The position numbers were made by a program, and so were the translations under genes. This document shows, in pieces, positions 34,490 through 46,056 of a DNA stretch of 64,000 nt. Source of the stretch: Drosophila pseudoobscura (lineage: Eukaryota > Arthropoda > Insecta > Diptera > Drosophilidae); NCBI RefSeq assembly GCF_009870125.1, contig NC_046683.1, positions 20,593,001 through 20,657,000 on the forward strand. The letters run 5' to 3'. Numbering within the stretch: position 1 is the first letter of the stretch; the number at the start of each line of letters is the position of its first letter. The notes beneath the pieces were generated by a model that was given only the letters and a program-made list of their open reading frames with translations, had not been told where the DNA came from and did not search any database.

Positions 34490-34879
34490 TTAATAAGGAA
34501 TGACCTGAGCTATTTCATCGCGTATAGATGATCCATTATTTTCAGTGTCGTCGAATTCATTTTCAGTGTCTAGAGGGTAGCAGCCAGTGGCGAGATATCG
34601 CATTACTGAAGCCAATTGCGTAGAGGGAGATAACTTCCTGGTAACACCTAAATGGGGTTGAACTTTCTCCAAAATCATTTTGAAAGTTTTGAAAGTTCCC
34701 AAATAAATGCTCTGAACTTGAATGACCAGGAAGGGGCTCAAGATAGGAGTATTCGCTATGTCAGCGACAGCCACCTGATGGTCATCTGCGTGGACATAAG
34801 TTCCCAAGTAAATGTTTTGAACTTGAATGACCAGGACGTGGTGCAAGATTGGAGTATTCGCTTTGTCAGCGACAGCCAC
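34490..34879 (-). pseudogene. PIF/Harbinger transposase fragment
   Basis: Minus-strand frame convergent to the Myb-like gene. It includes ILEKVQPHLGVTRKLSPSTQ and LASVMRYLATGCY, the N-terminal part typical of HARBI1-type DDE transposases. The catalytic domain is missing; an internal deletion joins this to an acidic tail (ENEFDDTENNGSS). Its other half overlaps a 105-bp tandem duplication. The two-gene convergent layout supports a PIF/Harbinger origin. Confidence 0.55.
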
Positions 34880-34902
34880 CTGATGGTCATCTGCGTGGAC
34901 AA
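34693..34902. repeat. Tandem duplication, 105-bp unit
   Basis: Units 34693-34797 and 34798-34902 begin aagttccca and share gacagccacctgatggtcat. They differ at about ten bases. The duplication lies in the Harbinger transposase remnant. Confidence 0.9.
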
Positions 34903-35250
34903 GTCCGAAAAAGACGAGGCAGAAGAGGAGAACAAGTAGCTTCCACTGGATGCCCCTTAATATTTTAGCTAATTTAAATAGATCGCTTGGTATTCACCGA
35001 AGAAACTCCACCGAGCAAGTTCGCTGCCAATTTCGAAGCTTCCGACGCGGAAGAGGACAACGAAATTGAGCCTGCAGAAGCCAGCACGAATGACAATACA
35101 CCTCTTCTTTCTCCAGCTATGACCGAGGAAAAGGGAATTATTAATTTTTATCCGCTTTATTCTATTAAGTTAATCCTTTTTTTAATTTTTTGAGAATATG
35201 GAGCATTAATTGTTCCCCCTCCTTTTATTATATTGATATATGCGATAATA
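34903..35250. other. Unassigned spacer
   Basis: A small plus-strand frame, 34987-35193, is acidic (EASDAEEDNEIEPAEAS) without a known domain. It may belong to the Harbinger relic. The remainder is AT-rich up to the TA next to Tc1-B. Confidence 0.3.
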
Positions 35251-35505
35251 CACTTGCTCGCATATCTCTGCGTACACATAGAAAAAGAACTACATTTTTA
35301 TATTCAGTTGCGGATAACCTTTAATATAAGGCACTTTGGGCAACGATTTTTTTTTTATAATATTCTTTGCTTATTTCTAAACTTATCTACATTTGTTTTT
35401 TATTCTATAAAAAAAACTTAAAAAGAAAAAAAAATCATTAAAAAAAACATAAGGCAATTTGACGCCTCAAAAGTCTGCATACACTCTAACAATTCTGCAT
35501 ACAAT
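35251..35505 (+). repeat. Left TIR of Tc1-B
   Basis: Matches the complement of 36850-37102, including cagttgcggataacc and ttgacgcctcaaaagtct. Contains A/T runs that vary in length between the two copies. Confidence 0.9.
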
Positions 35506-35602
35506 GCCGTAATTCGCGATTACCGTTAGTTTTTTCACTTTGCTTTATCGTTTATCGTTGATGTGCGTTCTTTCCCATTGCATTGAACAAATATTTGCAC
35601 GC

Positions 35603-35994
35603 GGTTGATAATGGAGCAAAAAGGAAAGGAAATTTCTGTCGAAGTCCGAAAACTTATTTTAAAATATAAGTTTGACTGCAAATCCTACCGGGAAATTGGT
35701 CAATTAGTTGGCAGAACGCATTCCTCGTGCCAAAGAGTTTACGAAAATTATGTGTTTTCGGGCTCCATACTGTCAAAGCGCCGGTCCCCGGTGTCCAGAT
35801 AACGGGTTGATAATGGAGCAAAAAGGAAAGGAAATTTCTGTCGAAGTCCGAAAACTTATTTTAAAATATAAGTTGGAGGGCAAATCCTACCGGGAAATTG
35901 GTCAATTAGTTGGCAGAACGCATTCCTCGTGCCAAAGAGCTTATGAAAATGATGTGTTTTTGGGCTCCATACTGTCAAGGCCCCGGTCTGGCCG
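35603..35994 (+). repeat. 202-bp tandem duplication in the transposase N-terminus
   Basis: ggttgataatgg starts both units, at 35603 and 35805. The copies are close (first unit has KFDCKS where the second has KLEGKS) and diverge after tgtcaaagcgcc. The repeat puts a stop before the second start codon. Confidence 0.9.
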
Positions 35995-36918
35995 ACCACC
36001 GTTGTTGACAGAACGGGAGAAAAAGCGTATTGAGCAACTGGTACCACTTAATCCAAGGATCACTGCTCACCAAGGACAACTGGAAGTTGCAGAACGTTTC
36101 TCCAAAGTGGTTTCTGAATAAACTGTCCGACGCACTTGGAGAAAGGCGGGGTTTCATGGCCGAGTTGCTCACAGGAAACCGCATGAGGTCAATAAAAAAA
36201 GGGTATGGATTTCGCCAATGAGTACATTTTCAAGGATCCCAGCTTCTGGAAAAGGGTCATTTTTTCAGATGAGAGCAAATTCTGCATATTTGGCATAAAG
36301 GGGAAAAAAATTGTTTGGAGAAAAAGCGGAACAGCCATGGACAAAGAAAATTTACTGCCGACTATAAAACATGGAGGTGGTGGTGTAATGGTGTGGGGTT
36401 GTATGGCGGCCAATGGTGTTGGGAATCTCGTCTTTATAGAATCCACAATGGACCACAAAGCGTATATTCAAATTCTGAAAGAAAACCTTCAGCAGAGTGC
36501 CCGAATATTGGACCTTGAAGACGACTTTTGCTTCCAACAAGACAATGATCCGAAGCATACTGCCCACAATGCGAAACTCTGGCTGCTTTATAATGTGAAA
36601 AATCAGCTTCGATCGCCTCCCCAGCCCCCAGACCTAAATCCCATAGAACATCTAGGGGATTTACTCGAGCGCAGGATTCGTGAGCACACCATAACTTCCA
36701 AAAACATGTTGAAGGATGTCATCATGGAGGAATGGGGCAAAATAACTACCGAGGACACCAGGAATCTGGTTGACTCAATGCCTAGACGTCTGGCAGATGT
36801 TTTAAAACAAAAGGGATATCCCACCAAATATAAACAATTTCGAATTTTAGTGTTGTACGCAGAATTGTTACAGTGTATGAAGACTTTTGAGGCGTCAAAT
36901 TTGCCTTGTTTTTTTTAA
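35603..36918 (+). pseudogene. Tc1-B transposase, with duplicated N-terminus and frameshifts
   Basis: The N-terminal helix-turn-helix region (MEQKGKEISVEVRKLILKYK, YREIGQLVGRTHSSCQR) is present twice, from 35611 and from 35813; the first copy ends in a stop. The frame continues to 36121 (GRPPLLTEREKKRIEQL) and is then shifted. The catalytic part, 36205-36918, has RVIFSDESKF (first Asp), FQQDNDPKHTAHN (second Asp) and PDLNPIEHLGDLL (Glu), a DD34E set, and reaches GYPTKYKQF at its end, running into the right TIR. Confidence 0.88.
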
Positions 36919-37102
36919 TGATTTTTTTTCCTTTTAAGAATAGAATAGAATAAAAAACAAATTTAGATAAGTTTAGAAATAAGCAAAGAATATTATAAAA
37001 AAAAAATCGTTGCCCAAAGTGTTTTATATTAAAGGTTATCCGCAACTGAATATACAAATGTAGTTCTTTTTCTATGTGTACGCAGAGATATGCCAGCAAG
37101 TG
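36850..37102 (-). repeat. Right TIR of Tc1-B
   Basis: Inverted partner of 35251-35505; ends agcaagtg next to TA. One short AATAG duplication separates it from the left arm. Confidence 0.9.
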
Positions 37103-37127
37103 TATATTGCGCTATATGTCGAATTTT

Positions 37128-38345
37128 TGCAAGAAGCGGGGAAGACAGAATGTGGCCTCCATTTTATAGTCCGTGGGCCACTTGAAATTGAAGCAGCGCA
37201 GCGCTGTTACAGTCGGCTGAGGTGATACTGAGCCGCTTCTATCTCTTCCCTCTCGCTTTGGCACATGCAGATCCGCATGGTTCTTTTGCTGCTCCTATGT
37301 ATATGTTTCGCTGTCGGCGCTCTCTGCCTGCTTTCGGATTTCGTCGCTTTGGTTCTGCCCGAAGTTCGGGCCTCTGCTTGCCGTTACTTTGTATATGTGT
37401 GTGTATGTGTGTATGTGTATGCCTTTTTTTGTCTGTGCTGTGGAAATCTAGGGATGGCAGCTGCGCCTAGTGATGGAATGTTTTGTGACTATTTTGGAGC
37501 AGATGTTTTAAGCTGTTGATAGTCACCAAAGAAGTGGAATAAAATTAGTAAAAACTAATGTAGACAAGTATTTAGAAATTTACTAAGGAATAGTTTCATT
37601 GCTGAATACAAATGTATTACAGTTTTGGAAAAATGTTGTGTCCAGATAACGGCCAAAGTCCGTCCCAGACACATGGATGCCTCCACCCGAATAAGCGTTG
37701 GCTTTCAGGGCAGCCACGTTGTAGGCAGAGACGTTTGCTTTAAATCTAATATCAAAAATAAAGAATGAAATAAAACGTTTAGTTCCAAATTCAAGTTCGA
37801 TGTGTATTTATTATTATTATCATTATACATATATTCATTATTTTTTATTAGCGCATAATATTTTGAAGATTGCTTATTACAGGCCAATTAAATTAAAAAT
37901 TGGATTCTCAATAAAAAAAAACAGCTCCTATTTTCCATTATTAATCCATACGATAATATTGCGACTATTGCGAATTTTGATCAATTGCGGGACAGACAGC
38001 ATTGGCCTCCATTTTATAGTCCGCGGGCTGGTTGAAATTGAAGCAGCGCAGCGGTGCTCCAGTCGGCTGAGGCAGAGGTTTTTCTGAGCCGCTTCTATCT
38101 CGCTCTAGCACATGCAGGCCCGCATGGTGCTTTCGCTGCTCCTATATATTGCGCTGCCGGCGCTCTTTCTGCCCGCTTTCGACATCCATCGCTTTGGTTC
38201 TGCCAAAGTTCGGGGCTCTGCTCGCCGTTACTTTGTATATGGGCGTGTACGTGTATACTGTACTGCCTAGTGATGGAATATTTTGTGCAGATTTAGGAAG
38301 TTTTTGAAGGTCGCCAAAGAAAAAGAATAAAATTAGAAAAAAAGC
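37128..38345. repeat. Two direct repeats of about 400 bp with a unique spacer
   Basis: Copies at about 37128-37560 and 37968-38345 share ggcctccattttatagtccg, gaagcagcgcagcg, cagtcggctgagg, agccgcttctatctc and cctagtgatggaat. They differ by many substitutions and indels. The spacer (37561-37967) contains a short minus-strand coding-like piece (AYNVAALKANAYSGGGIHVS, about 37640-37740). Orientation is the same, as LTRs would be, but there is no PBS and no retroelement protein between them. Confidence 0.7.
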
Positions 38346-39344
38346 ATGTTTATTTTTATTTTATTTTCACATTAACGCGTTTATTTTATAACAAAAATAT
38401 TTTTGTTGAATCCTGGTAGTAGCTAGCGGCTGTTAGGCTGTGCGAATATACACATATTTGGTCTTATACGCTTTATCAGCGATAAAACAAGATAATTACA
38501 CCACTAATAACAACAAAATATTACGTAAAAAATCAAGTTTTGGCGACACTGCAGGATAAGTGGGAGGAGAACATTGAATTTTTTCATGGTGTGAGGAAGA
38601 ACTCCAACAAACGACTTGGCAGAAAATAATAAATAAATATGATTAGCCAGTATCTTTCGTCCATTTTTTGTTCTGCAGTCGTACTTATGCTGTTCTGTTG
38701 TTGTTATTTTTCGTTTATTTTGTCACAATCATTGTTTACGTTTTCGCAGTGACTACCATTGTTGAGGAACGCATAACAAGTCCATCGCTAAGCGACGAAC
38801 CATCGCCAAAAGAGAACAAGAAGAGAATGGAAGAGACGAAAGTTTGTATACACACATATTCTTATCGCCGCTGCGACGGCATTGTTCAGTACCAAATAGA
38901 CATCGAACTGGACAAGAACAAAATAAATACAGTCCACTAAAATCAAATCCGTCGAGCATATTATTCGCGAACAACCATGTTTTCGTTGTGAATGGCAATT
39001 ATTCAGAGTTTCATTTGAAAACCATCGACTAACTATCGCATAGAAACGTGTGGTTTAGGAGAATCCAAAATGGATGGTGGACTAACTGGGAAATTTTCGG
39101 AACGGCAAAACCTTACGGACCATCCCCGAAATGGATGGTGGATGGTCGATGGTCGTCAGTGTGACGAGCCTATAAAAAGACTGTTGATTCGATGCTAAAA
39201 GCATTATTACAATTCTAAATGCAATATGCGGTCCAACTAGAAGCTAATAATAATACATGTTATAAAACTCTGTATATTGTTCATATATTTCTATTCTTAA
39301 TATATATTTAAATTTTTGTATTTCTTGGATTCTTTGGTATGTTT
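38346..39344. other. AT-rich region, no assigned gene
   Basis: A plus-strand frame at 38668-38940 starts with a hydrophobic stretch (LLLLFFVYFVTIIVYVF) and follows a tttcgcag that could be an acceptor site, but no family is recognised. 39060-39160 repeats aatggatggtgga-type words. Could be the flank of the hAT relic. Confidence 0.3.
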
Positions 39345-40446
39345 TTATTGTAGCCAAAGATTTGTATTCAAAAACAGCAGAACGTTTACATTTTCTTCCT
39401 TAAGCCTTGCCCGTCTATCAGAGACAATTTTCCCTGCCTTGCTAAAAAATCTTTCCAACTCCACAGAAGTAGCTGGGATGCATAAATATTTAAATATCAA
39501 TGATTTTAGTAATGGAAAGTCTGTTTGGTTGACCTGCAATTAAAATAAAAAAAAATAATTATTATAAGATCTTAATTTTAAGTGTCGATTATTGTATATA
39601 TTATTTTTACTTTAATCCATAATAGAGGATCTATTAGGTCTCTCTCCAGATACTGCCTTTTCATTATGATCGCATCCGATCGCACATTCCTTTTCTTACT
39701 AATGGATTGATGGTCCAAAACATCAAAAAATGGGTCCTCTGTTGTAGTGTTTGCTTTAACATCCAAGTTAACAGGGTTTTCATTATTAGACAAATTGACC
39801 AATTCATTTTCAAGAAAGGCTGAAACTTGTTCAGAATTTGTGTTGACCCTCTAGGACTATTTTATAAAATAATAGAAGAAAATAATTCAAATAATTTTTT
39901 CTATAGTTAATTGCGGCTCCTGAATTTAAAAAGAGTGTTTAAGCATTCGTTTACCTGTAAAGTGAGCAAATGTGAATAAGTGCCTATAGGCACTCTTGGG
40001 GCTCTGAGTATAAAAAAAGTCATTTCCCAATTGCGAAGTTTAATTTTATTTATTTTTATGATACTCGGAAAAACAATTTTTGTTGGCTGAGCAACATAAA
40101 TGCAGATTGCATTTAGTGCAAACGCACTGCGCTTGTGAAGTTTTACAGTACTTGCACCATCTTCTTTCACTTTCTCGACCCAACCAATCCGGACAAGCTG
40201 GTCAAACCCCAAGTCCCATATTGGATGATTCCATTTTTCACCCAGAGTAGAGACTGCGTTCTCCGCTCTGTCAGACAGGATGGAGACTGGATTCGTGAAG
40301 TTCGATTGTTGAAACCACTGATTGGATTCAAGATTTCTGAATCGAAAAAAATAGAAAAATAGCTGTAATGGAGTCTTGAGCTCCGTTATTTCAACTGGCA
40401 GCGAAGAGTCTCCTCGAAAGGCTATGTCGTTGACATTCAACTGCAT
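39345..40446 (-). pseudogene. hAT transposase relic
   Basis: The clearest part is the C-terminal dimerisation domain at 39345-39539 (FPLLKSLIFKYLCIPATSVE, LERFFSKAGKIVSDRRARL). The next piece, 39578-39802, has MKRQYLERDLIDPLLWIK, which usually precedes that domain. The frame at 39907-40446 (179 codons) lies further upstream but shows no clear hAT motif. No terminal repeats or 8-bp duplication found. Confidence 0.75.
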
Positions 40447-41149
40447 ACATTGCTTTCGCCATATAATTTTAGTCGGCTCCTTTGTTATTGATTCAATAAA
40501 TTAATTACTCACTTGTTTAACATATCGCAATTATGTTTGCTTGCCAAAACCATTGAAGTCACCAGAATCTTCAATAGTTGTCAATGGCGATCTAGGCCTT
40601 TTTACGGTTTCCCGGGTAAATTTAGATTGTACTATATTTTGCACATTTTCAACATTAGTGTCCATAAATGAAACGTTATCAACATCCTCTAAAGCAGTGG
40701 TCAGAGCTCCTCGTGGTCATTTGATAAATTTGACACTTCCTCATCCGACGGTAGTGACTCAAGCAAATCCAACAACTGTTCATCAGTCAAGTCGGACAAC
40801 TTGTAACGAACCCGAATAAAAATAATAATTCTGAGCTGCTCTGTGTATTTCTTCCGGGCGGCTACAATGAGTTCCTGCTGTGTTAAACGCTATGACGTTA
40901 ACCGTTCGGTCGCTACCAGGCAGACGTTTATCTTCTGCTTTTTATGTGACAACAGAGACCACATTGGTTGTGCCTTGGTCATATTGGTGGTCGCCAGTGC
41001 TGTGCCACGGTGGAGATACAGTATGTCTACTAATTGTTTGCGAAATGAAAAAAGGCACACAAGTGCAACTTAAACATAATTATTTATTAGACGCCCTTGT
41101 TTTCATGTTTAGTCCAATACAATGTTTTTCTTTTTAAATAATAATTTTA
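40447..41149. other. Unassigned, one possible piggyBac-like N-terminus
   Basis: On the minus strand 40541-40800 contains LSDLTDEQLLDLLESLPSDE, an acidic start of the kind seen in some piggyBac-related transposases, then stops. The adjoining 40843-41137 shows open frames without a recognised domain. Evidence is weak. Confidence 0.25.
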
Positions 41150-42074
41150 AATTATATATATCTTTGGAAGACTCAGATCTATTTGGATAATATTTTGCAT
41201 GCCCTCCATTAGCATCTATTACTCCTCTGAGGCATCGCGACATCGACGATATAAGGAAATTTATGTCGTAATATTCTGGAATTTTCAGGCACTCCTAGCT
41301 TATGCAACGAATCAAATCATTGTTTGAGGTAGTGCTTCGTTTGGCCACCCTTTTCTTTAGCAAGTCCCAGAAATTCTCGGTATGATTAAGATCTGGACTC
41401 TGGCGCGGCGTTTCAATCACTTTGCTGCAATTATAAAGCAGCCAAGTGCGGCAAAGGAAAGATTTTTATTTTAGATCATTGTCCTGGCTCTTTAACACCA
41501 TTGGAAGAAATACAGCCCCAAGCCATCACTGAAAGCTTGCCAAATTTAACAGTAGGCACAATGTTCTTTGAGTGGAGGGCTGTTTTCAGCTTATGCCAAG
41601 CTTTTCCAGGACCATCATTATAATATAGCATGATCTTGGTCTCGTCACAAAAAATTACGTCGTTCCAGTACTCGAGAGGCTTGTCAGCATTAAATTTCGC
41701 AAAATTTAAGCGTTTCTCAATATTAACAGCGGACAACAACGGCTTCTTTCTTGCCACGTGTGATGAGTATCTGTGGACATTTAGAACTTTTCGCACAGTC
41801 TCATGGCAAACGGTCTTGTTAAGATTAATTTGTATGTCATTCACCAACTCTCTGAGCTTGTTTGTGGTTTATTTTCCACGGTTTTTAAGATTTGCGAACA
41901 ATCCCGCCGAGAAAGATTCTTTGCTCTGCTGGTAGAGGTCTGTAGTTCTAGCATATTTTCTTTATCCGCATGTTTAATAATATTATAAACTGTTCTCAGC
42001 TTAATATTGAACATCTTGGCCAACTCTTTTGCTGTCTTCCCTTTACCATAATTTAAATACACCAATTGTATCAA
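41150..42074 (-). pseudogene. Tc1-like transposase (Tc1-C), minus strand
   Basis: N-terminal helix-turn-helix frame 41841-42074 (MIQLVYLNYGKGKTAKELAK, RRDCSQILKTVENKP). Then 41476-41847 with TVRKVL-type region, WNDVIFCDETKIMLYY (first catalytic Asp) and VMAWGCISSNGV. Downstream, in broken frames to about 41150, are LLYNCSKVIETPRQSPDLNH and TENFWDLLKKRV (catalytic Glu). The middle part around the second Asp is damaged. Different family from Tc1-B. Confidence 0.85.
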
Positions 42075-42599
42075 ATTATCGCCTGTTCATTTATCGGGCA
42101 TTGCAAAAACTTCAAATTACATAATTAACAGTGGTTTATACCTTCACAACGTAGGATCAACACCCTCCCCTGAAGGAACAACCCAGAGGTCTTATTATTA
42201 CATTTCGAACCGGAACCGGTACGAGAGAACCAACAAGAGCATCACCAGCAATGGGCCTGCCTCAACGCCGCACGGCGCACGGGCGAAACAGCCAGCGACG
42301 ACACAAAAGGAAACACCAAGAAGAGAGCCGACGGCCATACGCAGCGAGCCAGTGACAAACACCCAAAGCAACAGCGCTACAGAGAGCGAGACGAAGAGAG
42401 CGCGACGATCGCTCTGACGTCCACCCCGCAGCAGCTGAATATGAAGAAAGGCCAGCAGCGGAAAGCTACAGAAACGGCAAAGCGGCAGAAAAGCGGCCAA
42501 AGAAGACAAAATTTAACAAATTTAAAAAAACTAACACTGCAAAAAACGTTACACGTTGTGACAGACCACGAAAGACAACTGCCAAGTCAGACACTTTTA
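42075..42599. other. Unassigned spacer
   Basis: 42180-42480 is rich in short aac/gcg words with no domain-bearing frame. No terminal repeats of the flanking Tc1 relics were found. Confidence 0.3.
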
Positions 42600-43020
42600 A
42601 TTTGCGGAAATTTAAGCAGGATGTCTTGAAAACTCCTCGATCTGTTGCCAATGACTTGAAGGAAACAGGAAAACTTGATATACACTTCACTTCACTTGTA
42701 AGTGAACAGACTATACGTACACGTCTTAAGGAAACTGATTTGGGAACATATGTATATTACCAGAGCTATAATGCAATAAATTAAACGCCTTGAGTTTGCC
42801 AAAAAATTGATCGGCGAAAAATTTTCATTTTGGAAAAGGTTGTTATGGAGCGATGCAAGTGCTTGTCAGTATCACTGCTCAAAAAAAAAGTTTTCGTTAG
42901 AAACCTAAGAGAATAGCCACACTCATTGGTAATCCCATGGGTTGCACCAAAGACTATACAATACCAAGAAGTTACATGAGGAACAAATGCTTTTTCAATT
43001 TTCATTTGACGCTTCATGGT
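42600..43020 (+). pseudogene. Tc1-like transposase fragment (Tc1-D), plus strand
   Basis: Reads QDVLKTPRSVANDLKETGKL, then VSEQTIRTRLKETDLG, RLEFAKKLIGEKFSFWKRLL and WSDASACQYH (first catalytic Asp, following Glu lost), with frameshifts and stops. It ends where Lys-gypsy sequence begins. Confidence 0.8.
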
Positions 43021-43483
43021 ACGGGCGCGCGGCAGGGCGTTTAAAAGATTTCTGGAGCAGCTAGGAGTCCGCCACCAGTTTACGGCGCCATACACGCCGC
43101 AAGAAAATCCGACAGAGCGAACAAACAGAACGATAAAGACCATGATCGCTCAGTTCACCGAGGGTGATCAAAGGTGTTGGGACGAAAAATGGCCGGAGCT
43201 AATGCTGGCCATGAATTCGGGAGTGTCGGATGCAACTGGATATTCACCGGCGTTCGTGGTGCAAGGAAGGGAACCCCGGCTGCCAAAGGCCCTATATGAC
43301 GAGGAGACGGCAGGCACGGGACAAGGCACAGAGACGCCGGATGAAAATGCGAAGAAGTTAAAAGAGCTGTTTCAGTTGGTACGACGAAACTTGGAAAGGG
43401 CAGCCCAGGATCAGGCCAGGCACTACAACCTGAGAAGAAGACCGTGGAGACCCAAAGTGGGAGAAATCGTATGGGCCAAATAG
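43019..43483 (+). pseudogene. pol: Integrase C-terminal fragment of Lys-gypsy
   Basis: Open from the truncation point, with QFTAPYTPQENPTERTNRTI (catalytic Glu region) and NLRRRPWRPKVGEIVWAK. It ends at a TAG (43481-43483) where copy D has CAG, so even the surviving part is prematurely stopped. Beyond it the GPY/F-type tail continues in frame with small changes (gggatacc for ggccgtacc). Confidence 0.88.
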
Positions 43484-44413
43484 CACCACCTGTCCAATGC
43501 GGTGGAGGGATTCGCCGCGAAGCTGGCACCAAGGTACGATGGGGGATACCAGATAGAGGACTTTATATCCCCCGTTATCTGCAACCTAAGAAAGGAGGGC
43601 GACAGGAAGAATAGAACGGCTCACATACGAGATCTGAAACCCCAACCCGAGGAGCGAGAGACGCAGGGGTGAGGGGGAATGGATGTAATGGGTCGCCCTA
43701 AAGGGTCCCGCAGAACCAGGAACGGTAGAGTGCCACGCAGGACACTGGGGAAGGGTGCCGCGCAGGACACGCACGAGACTCGTCAGCACGCAGGGTGACG
43801 GACTTGTGCACTTAGATTTAAAAAAAAAAAGGAGGAACATGAAAGCCGTGGTTGGAAAGATCTGAAAAAAAGGTGAAAGTTAGTAGGAATAAATAAAAAA
43901 AAACGAGAAGAGGAAAAGCTCAGCAAACCTGAACAGGAAACGCGTCCCCAAAGCTGGGAGGCGAATCCGGGGTCGGGGAGGGTAATCTCAGGCAGCGGAT
44001 GACCAGAGAAAACCCAGGGGCCAGGCTCACGCCTCAACGCGGTCTCGCAGGGCAACTACGAGCGTCGGGCCGGAACGACGGGTGCCGCTCATGCGTGGTC
44101 TACCGGGCGAGGAGTCGGATGATCCTCGGGTCCGAGCCCCTGTGTGAGGGAGACGCCTGTCAAAAGAGTCCGGCCGGTGGCGCGTAGGAGTTGCCCTGGG
44201 ATGTGAGCCAAAGATTCCAGCCCGGGCGGAGGGTCGGAGGACCCGTTGTTCACGAGCGGAATCGCGGCAAGCGACCCGCAGTGAGGGCAGAGGGCGAGCT
44301 GGAAAGGGAGAAAGGGTTAAGTAAAAGTCATCCGGGTCGGGAGAACTCACCCAGGCCAAGGAGGGTCCAATCAGCACGGGATGAAGAAGACAGGTCGACG
44401 GTAGCAGGGAATT
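43029..44413 (+). mobile_element. Lys-gypsy fragment: integrase end and downstream region
   Basis: Colinear with 58525-59985 of copy D. It contains the last part of integrase and the non-coding region after pol, and has only one unit of the 74-bp repeat that is doubled in copy D. It ends at the TTAGG tail of a minus-strand LOA element, suggesting that element inserted into it. The rest may lie beyond the right window edge. Confidence 0.9.
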
Positions 44414-44738
44414 AAGGTTAGGTTAGGTTCAGGCGGTAGCCTGGGAGAGTGATGAAACCCACCCAAGCTCACTTGGACCTATAGAAGGTCCGTTGTGGTG
44501 GCGCATGGGCGTGTGCCCCTTCCCAGTGCCTAGAAACCGTGGAGAAACAGGCTGTTGCAAATTAAGGGCAGTCCCATCCGGAGGCTTGGATGAATCTGGA
44601 CAAGGTCCCCGGTTTGATTTCGGACAGGTCCGAAATGTCTGTTAGGAAAGCAGCCCCGAGAAAACGAAGACGACGATTTATAAGGGCTGGGCAGTGGCAG
44701 AAGAAGTGGGCGACCGATTCCTCTTCTTCCTCGTCGCG

Positions 44739-45920
44739 TCAACTCCTGCAGAAGTCGTTATGAGGGATTGACAGTCTAGAGGCATGAGTGCCAATCTGCC
44801 AGTGTCCCGTAATGGCTCGAGTAACTGCAGAGCACTGTGCTCTGCTGAGCCTATACAGCTCGGCTGAGCGCTTCTTCGATCGATATGGCCATATCAATCT
44901 TGAGATTTTACAGGAAGCTGTTTGCTGCCATCTCCTATTGGCATTTTGCTCAAACAATTCGTGCGTGAGGAGCCTACACGTAGCCAGAGGCATCGCTACC
45001 TGCTCCCTCTCCATAAGGAGAGGAATTGTAGTACCCTGCCTTGCTAGCTCGTCGGCGGCGTCGTTCCCCTCGATGTCCCTATGGCCTGGGACCCATATAA
45101 GGAAGAGGTCTAACTGCTCTGCGATCTCGTGCAGAGACCTGCGGCAGTCATTTACAGTCGCTGAGTTCGACGATATTGAGCCTAGAGCTTTAATAGCTGC
45201 TTGGCTGTCCGAGAAAACGCACACTAAGTGCGTGTCTAGAAATAGTTTGGAGACGATGGAAATGGCCTCCTTGATGGCTACAACCTCCGCTTGGAACACA
45301 CTGCAGTGGTCCGGGAGCCTGAAGCAATGACTGATGTTCAGCTCGCTGCAGTAGACTCCGCCTCCCACGCGGCCGTCTAACTTTGAGCCATCAGTGTAGA
45401 AGTGAACCGCATTTGCGGGGCCTGGTTCGCCCATCTCCCAGTCCTCCCTAAGTGGGATTGATACCTGGAAAGGCGTCGAGAGGTGATCAGTAGGGACACA
45501 ATAATCTGTCCTCTCTGGTAATTGCGGGTGTCTCGTCAGGATTCCCGAGTGCCCGACCGCGGACGCTTTCCACAGTCTGGCTTCTCTCATTCTGAGTGCG
45601 GAAAGTGTTGCCACTTTCTTTCCCATGAGATCTATGGGGAGGAGGTCCAGCACAGTATCCAGGGCTTCCCCTGGAGTAGTGCGTAGCCCGCCAGTTATGC
45701 ATAGCTCTGCCATGCGTTGAACTCTGCTGAGTTTGTTGAGGCATGTCCTTTTGTCTAAGGCTGGCCACCATACTACCGCTCCATAGAGCATGATCGGTCG
45801 TATGATGGTGGTGTAAAGCCACCGAACTATATAGGGGGTCATTCCCCATCTTAGTCCGATGGCTTTCCTGCAAGTATAGAGGGCTACTGTGGCCTTCTTT
45901 ACTCTATCCTCTATGCTCAA
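44739..45920 (-). pseudogene. ORF2 RNase H region, LOA copy C
   Basis: 393-codon open piece. It starts inside the reverse transcriptase thumb (DRVKKATVALYTCRKAIGLR, VVWWPALDKRT). RNase H follows with FYTDGSKLDGRVGGGVYCSE (Asp), AEVVAIKEA (Glu), FSDSQAAIKAL (Asp) and WVPGHRDIEGNDAADELA (final His and Asp). It then enters HNDFCRS and stops at a TGA where copy A has a Cys codon of the CCHC motif. Confidence 0.9.
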
Positions 45921-46056
45921 TTTCCAATCGAGCTTTCTATCGAGGATTAGACCAAGATACTTGGCGTTGTTGCTGAAGATTAGCGCTTCCCCACATAGTC
46001 TTGGGGGAATCAGTGCCGGTACTTTTTACTTCCTAGTGAAGAGCACCAGTTCCGTT

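Larger units (their letters stand above)
35251..37102 (+). mobile_element. Tc1-like transposon Tc1-B (Paris/S-type, long TIRs)
   Basis: 1852 bp, beginning cacttgct and ending agcaagtg, with TA at 35249-35250 and 37103-37104. Long inverted terminal repeats of about 250 bp (35251-35505 and 36850-37102) are nearly the same apart from small indels. Such long TIRs are typical of the Paris, S and Minos-like branches. The transposase inside is broken, so it could move only if another copy supplied enzyme. Confidence 0.9.

Noticed and set aside
38668..38940. Membrane protein gene suggested by a hydrophobic start
   Set aside because: Hydrophobic run comes from T-rich DNA; the remainder has no family match and the surroundings are transposon debris.
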